NCBI RefSeq assembly: GCF_029227915.1
Contig: NC_079881.1
Location: forward strand, 10,329,501 to 10,393,500
Direction: 5' to 3'
Length of the DNA stretch: 64,000 nucleotides
Source of the DNA: Hydractinia symbiolongicarpus
Lineage: Eukaryota; Cnidaria; Hydrozoa; Anthoathecata; Hydractiniidae
This document shows, one piece after another, positions 46,064-55,776 of this stretch; position 1 is the stretch's first letter, and every line of letters starts with the position of its first letter. Both the position numbers and the translations under genes were made by a program. A model generated the notes under the pieces. The model saw nothing but the letters and a program-made list of their open reading frames with translations, made no database searches and had not been told where the DNA came from.

Positions 46064-46680
46064 GATTCCGTAGTGTAGTGGTTATCACGTGCGCTTAACA
46101 CGCGCAAGGTCCCCGGTTCGAGCCCGGGCGGAATCATTGATGTTTCCGCGAAGCGAACCTCGGAAGAGCCTCTGTAGGTTCCATGGTGTTATGGTTAGCA
46201 CTCAGGACTCTGAATCCTGCGATCCGAGTTCAAGTCTCGGTGGAACCTGTGCCGTTAGTTGTGCCTCGGAAGCACCTATTGGGCGTTTGGAAGCAACGGC
46301 ACTTCAAATATTTTAGTCATTTGCAAGAAGACATTGTAATAACAACGTTCTTCTGAAATGCATCGGATTAGGGCGCAGTGCCTTGTTAGCGCAGTAGGCA
46401 GCGCGTCAGTCTCATAATCTGAAGGTCGTGAGTTCGATCCTCACACAGGGCAAGGCTATTAAAAGCCGCAGTGAATCAAATGTTTGACGCCTATTACAAA
46501 ACTAGCAACTCAACAATGATTCCGCCCGGGCTCGAACCGGGGACCTTGCGCGTGTGAAGCGCACGTGATAACCGCTACACTACGGAATCCAATGAATTTT
46601 GGAACCTATGACGAAGGAAAGCATTACAAGGCTAAAATAGCTAGAGAAAAAAGCAAAAACATGTCGCTTGTTAGTTGCCA
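46064..46680 (+). repeat. tRNA unit 77 (long)
   Basis: Val(AAC) 46064-46136; Gln 46177-46248; Met 46380-46452; Val(CAC) 46517-46589 (-). Met lacks its T4. Confidence 0.95.
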
Positions 46681-47260
46681 GATTCCGTAGTGTAGTGGTT
46701 ATCACGTGCGCTTAACACGATGTTTCCGCGAAGCAAACCTCGGAAGAGCCTCTGTATGTTCCATGGTGTTATGGTTAGCACTCAGGACTCTGAATCCTGC
46801 GATCCGAGTTCAAGTCTTGGTGGAACCTGTGCCGTTAGTTGTGCCTCGGAAGCACCTATTGGGCGTTTGGAAGCAACGGCACTTGAAATATTTTAGTCAT
46901 TTGCAAGAAGACATTGTAATAACAACGTTCTTCTGAAATGCATCGGATTAGGGCGCAGTGCCTTGTTAGCGCAGTAGGCAGCGCGTCAGTCTCATAATCT
47001 GAAGGTCGTGAGTTCGATCCTCACACAGGGCAAGGCTTTTAAAAGCCGCAGTGAATCAAATGTTTGACGCCTATTACAAAACTAGCAACTCAACAATGAT
47101 TCCGCCCGGGCTCGAACCGGGGACCTTGCGCGTGTGAAGCGCACGTGATAACCGCTACACTACGGAATCCAATGACTATTCGAACCTATGACGAAGGAAA
47201 GCAATACAAGGCTAAAATAGCTAGAGAAAAAAGCAAAAACATGTCGCTTGTTAGTTGCCA
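46681..47260 (+). repeat. tRNA unit 78 (short)
   Basis: Val fragment 46681-46719; Gln 46757-46828 with first base G to T; Met 46960-47032; Val(CAC) 47097-47169 (-). Confidence 0.95.
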
Positions 47261-47877
47261 GATTCCGTAGTGTAGTGGTTATCACGTGCGCTTAACACGC
47301 GCAAGGTCCCCGGTTCGAGCCCGGGCGGAATCATTGATGTTTCCGCGAAGCGAACCTCGGAAGAGCCTCTGTAGGTTCCATGGTGTTATGGTTAGCACTC
47401 AGGACTCTGAATCCTGCGATCCGAGTTCAAGTCTCGGTGGAACCTGTGCCGTTAGTTGTGCCTCGGAAGCACCTATTGGGCGTTTGGAAGCAACGGCACT
47501 TCAAATATTTTAGTCATTTGCAAGAAGACATTGTAATAACAACGTTCTTCTGAAATGCATCGGACTAGGGCACAGTGCCTTGTTAGCGCAGTAGGCAGCG
47601 CGTCAGTCTCATAATCTGAAGGTCGTGAGTTCGATCCTCACACAGGGCAAGGCTATTAAAAGCCGCAGTGAATCAAATGTTTGACGCCTATTACAAAACT
47701 AGCAACTCAACAATGATTCCGCCCGGGCTCGAACCGGGGACCTTGCGCGTGTGAAGCGCACGTGATAACCGCTACACTACGGAATCCAATGACTATTGGA
47801 ACCTATGACGAAGGAAAGCAATACAAGGCTAAAATAGCTAGAGAAAAAAGCAAAAACATGTCGCTTGTTAGTTGCCA
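47261..47877 (+). repeat. tRNA unit 79 (long)
   Basis: Val(AAC) 47261-47333; Gln 47374-47445; Met 47577-47649; Val(CAC) 47714-47786 (-). Met lacks its T4. Confidence 0.95.
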
Positions 47878-48494
47878 GATTCCGTAGTGTAGTGGTTATC
47901 ACGTGCGCTTAACACGCGCAAGGTCCCCGGTTCGAGCCCGGGCGGAATCATTGATGTTTCCGCGAAGCGAACCTCGGAAGAGCCTCTGTAGGTTCCATGG
48001 TGTTATGGTTAGCACTCAGGACTCTGAATCCTGCGATCCGAGTTCAAGTCTCGGTGGAACCTGTGCCGTTAGTTGTGCCTCGGAAGCACCTATTGGGCGT
48101 TTGGAAGCAACGGCACTTCAAATATTTTAGTCATTTGCAAGAAGACATTGTAATAACAACGTTCTTCTGAAATGCATCGGATTAGGGCACAGTGCCTTGT
48201 TAGCGCAGTAGGCAGCGCGTCAGTCTCATAATCTGAAGGTCGTGAGTTCGATCCTCACACAGGGCAAGGCTATTAAAAGCCGCAGTGAATCAAATGTTTG
48301 ACGCCTATTACAAAACTAGCAACTCAACAATGATTCCGCCCGGGCTCGAACCGGGGACCTTGCGCGTGTGAAGCGCACGTGATAACCGCTACACTACGGA
48401 ATCCAATGAATTTTGGAACCTATGACGAAGGAAAGCATTACAAGGCTAAAATAGCTATAGAAAAAAGCAGAAACATGTCGCTTGTTAGTTGCCA
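47878..48494 (+). repeat. tRNA unit 80 (long)
   Basis: Val(AAC) 47878-47950; Gln 47991-48062; Met 48194-48266; Val(CAC) 48331-48403 (-). Met lacks its T4. Confidence 0.95.
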
Positions 48495-49072
48495 GATTCC
48501 GTAGTGTAGTGGTTATCACGTGCGCTTAACACGATGTTTCCGCGAAGCAAACCTCGGAAGAGCCTCTGTAGGTTCCATGGTGTTATGGTTAGCACTCAGG
48601 ACTCTGAATCCTGCGATCCGAGTTCAAGTCTTGGTGGAACCTGTGCCGTTAGTTGTGCCTCGGAAGCACCTATTGGGCGTTTGGAAGCAACGGCACTTGA
48701 AATATTTTAGTCATTTGAGAGAAGACATTGTAATAACAACGTTCTTCTGAAATGCATCGGATTAGGGCACAGTGCCTTGTTAGCGCAGTAGGCAGCGCGT
48801 CAGTCTCATAATCTGAAGGTCGTGAGTTCGATCCTCACACAGGGCAAGGCTTTTAAAAGCCGCAGTGAATCAAATGTTTGACGCCTATTACAAAACTAGC
48901 AACTCAACAATGATTCCGCCCGTCTCGAACCGGGGACCTTGCGCGTGTGAAGCGCACGTGATAACCGCTACACTACGGAATCCAATGACTATTGGGACCT
49001 ATGACGAAGGAAAGCAATACAAGGCTAAAATAGCTAGAAAAAAAGCAAAAACATGTCGCTTGTTAGTTGCCA
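48495..49072 (+). repeat. tRNA unit 81 (short, 578 bp)
   Basis: Val fragment 48495-48533; Gln 48571-48642; Met 48774-48846; Val(CAC) 48911-48982 (-) is 72 nt: the T stem/loop junction is altered and one base lost (cccgtctcg), probably inactivating. Confidence 0.95.
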
Positions 49073-49689
49073 GATTCCGTAGTGTAGTGGTTATCACGTG
49101 CGCTTAACACGCGCAAGGTCCCCGGTTCGAGCCCGGGCGGAATCATTGATGTTTCCGCGAAGCGAACCTCGGAAGAGCCTCTGTAGGTTCCATGGTGTTA
49201 TGGTTAGCACTCAGGACTCTGAATCCTGCGATCCGAGTTCAAGTCTCGGTGGAACCTGTGCCGTTAGTTGTGCCTCGGAAGCACCTATTGGGCGTTTGGA
49301 AGCAACGGCACTTCAAATATTTTAGTCATTTGCAAGAAGACATTGTAATAACAACGTTCTTCTGAAATGCATCGGATTAGGGCGCAGTGCCTTGTTAGCG
49401 CAGTAGGCAGCGCGTCAGTCTCATAATCTGAAGGTCGTGAGTTCGATCCTCACACAGGGCAAGGCTATTAAAAGCCGCAGTGAATCAAATGTTTGACGCC
49501 TATTACAAAACTAGCAACTCAACAATGATTCCGCCCGGGCTCGAACCGGGGACCTTGCGCGTGTGAAGCGCACGTGATAACCGCTACACTACGGAATCCA
49601 ATGAATTTTGGAACCTATGACGAAGGAAAGCATTACAAGGCTAAAATAGCTAGAGAAAAAAGCAGAAACATGTCGCTTGTTAGTTGCCA
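49073..49689 (+). repeat. tRNA unit 82 (long)
   Basis: Val(AAC) 49073-49145; Gln 49186-49257; Met 49389-49461; Val(CAC) 49526-49598 (-). Met lacks its T4. Confidence 0.95.
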
Positions 49690-50269
49690 GATTCCGTAGT
49701 GTAGTGGTTATCACGTGCGCTTAACACGATGTTTCCGCGAAGCAAACCTCGGAAGAGCCTCTGTAGGTTCCATGGTGTTATGGTTAGCACTCAGGACTCT
49801 GAATCCTGCGATCCGAGTTCAAGTCTTGGTGGAACCTGTGCCGTTAGTTGTGCCTCGGAAGCACCTATTGGGCGTTTGGAAGCAACGGCACTTGAAATAT
49901 TTTAGTCATTTGCAAGAAGACATTGTAATAACAACGTTCTTCTGAAATGCATCGGATTAGGGCGCAGTGCCTTGTTAGCGCAGTAGGCAGCGCGTCAGTC
50001 TCATAATCTGAAGGTCGTGAGTTCGATCCTCACACAGGGCAAGGCTTTTAAAAGCCGCAGTGAATCAAATGTTTGACGCCTATTACAAAACTAGCAACTC
50101 AACAATGATTCCGCCCGGGCTCGAACCGCGGACCTTGCGCGTGTGAAGCGCACGTGATAACCGCTACACTACGGAATCCAATGACTATTGGAACCTATGA
50201 CGAAGGAAAGCAATACAAGGCTAAAATAGCTAGAGAAAAAAGCAAAAACATGTCGCTTGTTAGTTGCCA
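49690..50269 (+). repeat. tRNA unit 83 (short)
   Basis: Val fragment 49690-49728; Gln 49766-49837; Met 49969-50041; Val(CAC) 50106-50178 (-) with one T-stem change (accgcgg). Confidence 0.95.
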
Positions 50270-50886
50270 GATTCCGTAGTGTAGTGGTTATCACGTGCGC
50301 TTAACACGCGCAAGGTCCCCGGTTCGAGCCCGGGCGGAATCATCGATGTTTCCGCGAAGCGAACCTCGGAAGAGCCTCTGTAGGTTCCATGGTGTTATGG
50401 TTAGCACTCAGGACTCTGAATCCTGCGATCCGAGTTCAAGTCTCGGTGGAACCTGTGCCGTTAGTTGTGCTTCGGAAGCACCTATTGGGCGTTTGGAAGC
50501 AACGGCACTTCAAATATTTTAGTCATTTGCAAGAAGACATTGTAATAACAACGTTCTTCTGAAATGCATCGGATTAGGGCACAGTGCCTTGTTAGCGCAG
50601 TAGGCAGCGCGTCAGTCTCATAATCTGAAGGTCGTGAGTTCGATCCTCACACAGGGCAAGGCTTTTAAAAGCCGCAGTGAATCAAATGTTTGACGCCTAT
50701 TACAAAACTAGCAACTCAACAATGATTCCGCCCGGGCTCGAACCGGGGACCTTGCGCGTGTGAAGCGCACGTGATAACCGCTACACTACGGAATCCAATG
50801 AATTTTGGAACCTATGACGAAGGAAAGCATTACAAGGCTAAAATAGCTAGAGAAAAAAGCAAAAACATGTCCCTTGTTAGTTGCCA
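50270..50886 (+). repeat. tRNA unit 84 (long)
   Basis: Val(AAC) 50270-50342; Gln 50383-50454; Met 50586-50658; Val(CAC) 50723-50795 (-). Following spacer begins the cccttg variant shared by units 85-91. Confidence 0.95.
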
Positions 50887-51503
50887 GATTCCGTAGTGTA
50901 GTGGTTATCACGTGCGCTTAACACGCGCAAGGTCCCCGGTTCGAGCACGGGCGGAATCATTGATGTTTCCGCGAAGCGAACCTCGGAAGAGCCTCTGTAG
51001 GTTCCATGGTGTTATGGTTAGCATTCAGGACTCTGAATCCTGCGATCCGAGTTCAAGTCTTGGTGGAACCTGTGCCGTTAGTTGTGCCTCGGAAGCACCT
51101 ATTGGGCGTTTGGAAGCAACGGCACTTCAAATATTTTAGTCATTTGCAAGAAGACATTGTAATAACAACGTTCTTCTGAAATGCATCGGATTAGGGCGCA
51201 GTGCCTTGTTAGCGCAGTAGGCAGCGCGTCAGTCTCATAATCTGAAGGTCGTGAGTTCGATCCTCACACAGGGCAAGGCTTTTAAAAGCCGCAGTGAATC
51301 AAATGTTTGACGCCTATTACAAAACTAGCAACTCAACAATGATTCCGCCCGGGCTCGAACCGGGGACCTTGCGCGTGTGAAGCGCACGTGATAACCGCTA
51401 CACTACGGAATCCAATGAATTTTGGAACCTATGACGAAGGAAAGCATTACAAGGCTAAAATAGCTAGAGAAAAAAGCAAAAACATGTCCCTTGTTAGTTG
51501 CCA
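50887..51503 (+). repeat. tRNA unit 85 (long)
   Basis: Val(AAC) 50887-50959 with a T-stem C to A (gagcacggg); Gln 51000-51071 with C25 to T; Met 51203-51275; Val(CAC) 51340-51412 (-). Confidence 0.95.
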
Positions 51504-52120
51504 GATTCCGTAGTGTAGTGGTTATCACGTGCGCTTAACACGCGCAAGGTCCCCGGTTCGAGCCCGGGCGGAATCATTGATGTTTCCGCGAAGCGAACCT
51601 CGGAAGAGCCTCTGTAGGTTCCATGGTGTTATGGTTAGCATTCAGGACTCTGAATCCTGCGATCCGAGTTCAAGTCTTGGTGGAACCTGTGCCGTTACTT
51701 GTGCCTCGGAAGCACCTATTGGGCGTTTGGAAGCAACGGCACTTCAAATATTTTAGTCATTTGCAAGAAGACATTGTAATAACAACGTTCTTCTGAAATG
51801 CATCGGATTAGGGCGCAGTGCCTTGTTAGCGCAGTAGGCAGCGCGTCAGTCTCATAATCTGAAGGTCGTGAGTTCGTTCCTCACACAGGGCAAGGCTTTT
51901 AAAAGCCGCAGTGAATCAAATGTTTGACGCCTATTACAAAACTAGCAACTCAACAATGATTCCGCCCGGGCTCGAACCGGGGACCTTGCGCGTGTGAAGC
52001 GCACGTGATAACCGCTACACTACGGAATCCAATGAATTTTGGAACCTATGACGAAGGAAAGCATTACAAGGCTAAAATAGCTAGAGAAAAAAGCAAAAAC
52101 ATGTCCCTTGTTAGTTGCCA
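51504..52120 (+). repeat. tRNA unit 86 (long)
   Basis: Val(AAC) 51504-51576; Gln 51617-51688 (C25 to T); Met 51820-51892 with T-loop change gttcgttcc; Val(CAC) 51957-52029 (-). Confidence 0.95.
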
Positions 52121-52737
52121 GATTCCGTAGTGTAGTGGTTATCACGTGCGCTTAACACGCGCAAGGTCCCCGGTTCGAGCCCGGGCGGAATCATTGATGT
52201 TTCCGCGAAGCGAACCTCGGAAGAGCCTCTGTAGGTTCCATGGTGTTATGGTTAGCATTCAGGACTCTGAATCCTGCGATCCGAGTTCAAGTCTTGGTGG
52301 AACCTGTGCCGTTACTTGTGCCTCGGAAGCACCTATTGGGCGTTTGGAAGCAACGGCACTTCAAATATTTTAGTCATTTGCAAGAAGACATTGTAATAAC
52401 AACGTTCTTCTGAAATGCATCGGATTAGGGCACAGTGCCTTGTTAGCGCAGTAGGCAGCGCGTCAGTCTCATAATCTGAAGGTCGTGAGTTCGATCCTCA
52501 CACAGGGCAAGGCTTTTAAAAGCCGCAGTGAATCAAATGTTTGACGCCTATTACAAAACTAGCAACTCAACAATGATTCCGCCCGGGCTCGAACCGGGGA
52601 CCTTGCGCGTGTGAAGCGCACGTGATAACCGCTACACTACGGAATCCAATGAATTTTGGAACCTATGACGAAGGAAAGCATTACAAGGCTAAAATAGCTA
52701 GAGAAAAAAGCAAAAACATGTCCCTTGTTAGTTGCCA
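52121..52737 (+). repeat. tRNA unit 87 (long)
   Basis: Val(AAC) 52121-52193; Gln 52234-52305 (C25 to T); Met 52437-52509; Val(CAC) 52574-52646 (-). Confidence 0.95.
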
Positions 52738-53354
52738 GATTCCGTAGTGTAGTGGTTATCACGTGCGCTTAACACGCGCAAGGTCCCCGGTTCGAGCCCG
52801 GGCGGAATCATTGATGTTTCCGCGAAGCGAACCTCGGAAGAGCCTCTGTAGGTTCCATGGTGTTATGGTTAGCATTCAGGACTCTGAATCCTGCGATCCG
52901 AGTTCAAGTCTTGGTGGAACCTGTGCCGTTAGTTGTGCCTCGGAAGCACCTATTGGGCGTTTGGAAGCAACGGCACTTCAAATATTTTAGTCATTTGCAA
53001 GAAGACATTGTAATAACAACGTTCTTCTGAAATGCATCGGATTAGGGCGCAGTGCCTTGTTAGCGCAGTAGGCAGCGCGTCAGTCTCATAATCTGAAGGT
53101 CGTGAGTTCGATCCTCACACAGGGCAAGGCTTTTAAAAGCCGCAGTGAATCAAATGTTTGACGCCTATTACAAAACTAGCAACTCAACAATGATTCCGCC
53201 CGGGCTCGAACCGGGGACCTTGCGCGTGTGAAGCGCACGTGATAACCGCTACACTACGGAATCCAATGAATTTTGGAACCTATGACGAAGGAAAGCATTA
53301 CAAGGCTAAAATAGCTAGAGAAAAAAGCAAAAACATGTCCCTTGTTAGTTGCCA
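52738..53354 (+). repeat. tRNA unit 88 (long)
   Basis: Val(AAC) 52738-52810; Gln 52851-52922 (C25 to T); Met 53054-53126; Val(CAC) 53191-53263 (-). Confidence 0.95.
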
Positions 53355-53971
53355 GATTCCGTAGTGTAGTGGTTATCACGTGCGCTTAACACGCGCAAGG
53401 TCCCCGGTTCGAGCCCGGGCGGAATCATTGATGTTTCCGCGAAGCGAACCTCGGAAGAGCCTCTGTAGGTTCCATGGTGTTATGGTTAGCATTCAGGACT
53501 CTGAATCCTGCGATCCGAGTTCAAGTCTTGGTGGAACCTGTGCCGTTACTTGTGCCTCGGAAGCACCTATTGGGCGTTTGGAAGCAACGGCACTTCAAAT
53601 ATTTTAGTCATTTGCAAGAAGACATTGTAATAACAACGTTCTTCTGAAATGCATCGGATTAGGGCGCAGTGCCTTGTTAGCGCAGTAGGCAGCGCGTCAG
53701 TCTCATAATCTGAAGGTCGTGAGTTCGTTCCTCACACAGGGCAAGGCTTTTAAAAGCCGCAGTGAATCAAATGTTTGACGCCTATTACAAAACTAGCAAC
53801 TCAACAATGATTCCGCCCGGGCTCGAACCGGGGACCTTGCGCGTGTGAAGCGCACGTGATAACCGCTACACTACGGAATCCAATGAATTTTGGAACCTAT
53901 GACGAAGGAAAGCATTACAAGGCTAAAATAGCTAGAGAAAAAAGCAAAAACATGTCCCTTGTTAGTTGCCA
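53355..53971 (+). repeat. tRNA unit 89 (long)
   Basis: Val(AAC) 53355-53427; Gln 53468-53539 (C25 to T); Met 53671-53743 with the same T-loop change as unit 86; Val(CAC) 53808-53880 (-). Confidence 0.95.
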
Positions 53972-54588
53972 GATTCCGTAGTGTAGTGGTTATCACGTGC
54001 GCTTAACACGCGCAAGGTCCCCGGTTCGAGCCCGGGCGGAATCATTGATGTTTCCGCGAAGCGAACCTCGGAAGAGCCTCTGTAGGTTCCATGGTGTTAT
54101 GGTTAGCATTCAGGACTCTGAATCCTGCGATCCGAGTTCAAGTCTTGGTGGAACCTGTGCCGTTACTTGTGCCTCGGAAGCACCTATTGGGCGTTTGGAA
54201 GCAACGGCACTTCAAATATTTTAGTCATTTGCAAGAAGACATTGTAATAACAACGTTCTTCTGAAATGCATCGGATTAGGGCACAGTGCCTTGTTAGCGC
54301 AGTAGGCAGCGCGTCAGTCTCATAATCTGAAGGTCGTGAGTTCGATCCTCACACAGGGCAAGGCTTTTAAAAGCCGCAGTGAATCAAATGTTTGACGCCT
54401 ATTACAAAACTAGCAACTCAACAATGATTCCGCCCGGGCTCGAACCGGGGACCTTGCGCGTGTGAAGCGCACGTGATAACCGCTACACTACGGAATCCAA
54501 TGAATTTTGGAACCTATGACGAAGGAAAGCATTACAAGGCTAAAATAGCTAGAGAAAAAAGCAAAAACATGTCCCTTGTTAGTTGCCA
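53972..54588 (+). repeat. tRNA unit 90 (long)
   Basis: Val(AAC) 53972-54044; Gln 54085-54156 (C25 to T); Met 54288-54360; Val(CAC) 54425-54497 (-). Confidence 0.95.
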
Positions 54589-55205
54589 GATTCCGTAGTG
54601 TAGTGGTTATCACGTGCGCTTAACACGCGCAAGGTCCCCGGTTCGAGCCCGGGCGGAATCATTGATGTTTCCGCGAAGCGAACCTCGGAAGAGCCTCTGT
54701 AGGTTCCATGGTGTTATGGTTAGCATTCAGGACTCTGAATCCTGCGATCCGAGTTCAAGTCTTGGTGGAACCTGTGCCGTTACTTGTGCCTCGGAAGCAC
54801 CTATTGGGCGTTTGGAAGCAACGGCACTTGAAATATTTTAGTCATTTGCAAGAAGACATTGTAATAACAACGTTCTTCTGAAATGCATCGGATTAGGGCG
54901 CAGTGCCTTGTTAGCGCAGTAGGCAGCGCGTCAGTCTCATAATCTGAAGGTCGTGAGTTCGATCCTCACACAGGGCAAGGCTATTAAAAGCCGCAGTGAA
55001 TCAAATGTTTGACGCCTATTACAAAACTAGCAACTCAACAATGATTCCGCCCGGGCTCGAACCGGGGACCTTGCGCGTGTGAAGCGCACGTGATAACCGC
55101 TACACTACGGAATCCAATTAATTTTGGAACCTATGACGAAGGAAAGCAATACAAGGCTAAAATAGCTAGAGAAAAAAGAAGAAACATGTCGCTTGTTAGT
55201 TGCCA
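54589..55205 (+). repeat. tRNA unit 91 (long)
   Basis: Val(AAC) 54589-54661; Gln 54702-54773 (C25 to T); Met 54905-54977; Val(CAC) 55042-55114 (-). Met lacks its T4. Last complete unit. Confidence 0.95.
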
Positions 55206-55278
55206 GATTCCGTAGTGTAGTGGTTATCACGTGCGCTTTACACGCTCAATGTCCCCGGGTCGAGCCCGGGCGGAATCA
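55206..55278 (+). pseudogene. Divergent tRNA-Val(TAC)-like gene at array end
   Basis: The anticodon loop is TTTACAC, giving TAC (valine codon GUA) instead of AAC. The anticodon stem TGCGC/GCTCA has a mismatch at 29-41. The T loop starts GTCGAGC instead of TTCGAGC, and the variable region is AATGTC. The acceptor and T stems still pair. Loss of T54 and the stem mismatch favour a pseudogene. Confidence 0.6.
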
Positions 55279-55318
55279 TTGATGTTTCCGCGAAGCGAAC
55301 CTCGGAAGAGCCTCTGTA

Positions 55319-55390
55319 GGTTCCATGGTGTAATGGTTAGCACTCAGGACTCTGAATCCTGCGATCCGAGTTCAAGTCTCGGTGGAACCT
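55319..55390 (+). tRNA. tRNA-Gln(CTG), array-edge copy
   Basis: A full 72-nt gene with all stems paired. Its D loop reads gtaatgg, as in typical animal tRNA-Gln, whereas every array copy reads gttatgg or a variant of it. This edge copy may therefore preserve the ancestral base. Confidence 0.9.
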
Positions 55391-55521
55391 GTGCCGTTAT
55401 TTGTGCCTCGGAAGCACCTATTGGGCGTTTGGAAGCAACGGCACTTCAAATATTTTAGTCATTTGCAAGAAGACATTGTAATAACAACGTTCTTCTGAAA
55501 TGCATCGGATTAGGGCACAGT

Positions 55522-55580
55522 GCCTTGTTAGCGGAGTTGGCACCGGGGAGCTTGCGCATGTAAAGAATGTATAATCCATA
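55522..55580 (+). pseudogene. Met 5' fragment fused to a Val(CAC) remnant
   Basis: 55522-55543 follows tRNA-Met through its D arm with two changes. The sequence then continues as ccggggagcttgcgc and beyond, which matches the T arm and anticodon side of the minus-strand Val(CAC) gene with growing divergence to about 55580. An internal deletion joined the two genes at the array edge. Confidence 0.7.
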
Positions 55581-55687
55581 GTAGTTAAGAATACCCTCGT
55601 CGTTGAAAAATTTTTGATTGTTATGATAAAGGCGGAATATGGAAAGAGGAAGTTAACAGAAATGAATTTAAATTGCATTTTTTCTTC
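55581..55687. other. Flank between array and HEATR1 stop codon
   Basis: Unique A+T-rich sequence, read on the minus strand as the start of the HEATR1 3' UTR. No AATAAA or ATTAAA signal is seen on the minus strand here. Confidence 0.5.
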
Positions 55688-55776
55688 TTAAAAGTACTTT
55701 TGCAGTGACTCTCCAGTGATGTCTTCAATCTGTTTGATCACTTTCTGGCACTGTCTCTCCACCGCGAATGAATCAT
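55688..55776 (-). CDS. HEATR1: HEATR1 last coding exon with stop
   Basis: The acceptor tgtttttag joins G+AT to give Asp, continuing ILE-D. Encodes VERQCQKVIKQIED and ends QKYF followed by TAA (55690-55688), matching the family C-terminus. It lies about 110 bp from the last tRNA remnant. Confidence 0.92.

Larger units (their letters stand above)
1..55580 (+). repeat. Giant tandem array of Val-Gln-Met-Val tRNA units
   Basis: The sequence repeats with a period of 617 bp (long unit) or 580 bp (short unit). I traced 92 successive starts of the plus-strand Val gene, the first at 66 and the last at 55206, and the unit lengths sum exactly once ten single-base indels (net -8) are counted. 27 units are short and 65 long, the last one decayed. 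Units differ by scattered substitutions, so they are homogenised but not identical. No protein gene lies inside: the 60-90 codon open frames that recur in every unit are tRNA and spacer read in frame. The window starts within the array, so the left boundary is not seen. Large tandem tRNA clusters are known in other eukaryotes (Xenopus, zebrafish, Entamoeba); this gene combination is not one I recognise. Confidence 0.97.
55206..55580 (+). repeat. tRNA unit 92, decayed array end
   Basis: Contains a divergent Val gene (55206-55278), tRNA-Gln (55319-55390), trailer and hairpin, then a Met 5' fragment fused to a Val(CAC) remnant. It is the most diverged unit, as expected at an array edge where exchange with neighbours is rarest. 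Confidence 0.9.

Noticed and set aside
91-55458. Recurring 75-90 codon open frames beginning MRLTR in every unit
   Set aside because: They start at a GTG inside tRNA-Val and read through Val, the spacer, Gln and the trailer. Their 'conservation' is that of the tRNA genes, and short and long units give unrelated frames.
1-55580. CRISPR-like or satellite repeat
   Set aside because: Units are about 600 bp with four recognisable tRNA genes, no short repeat-spacer pattern, and a eukaryotic context.
55418-55678. 86-codon minus-strand frame at the array edge
   Set aside because: It reads through tRNA relics and the HEATR1 3' UTR and resembles no protein.
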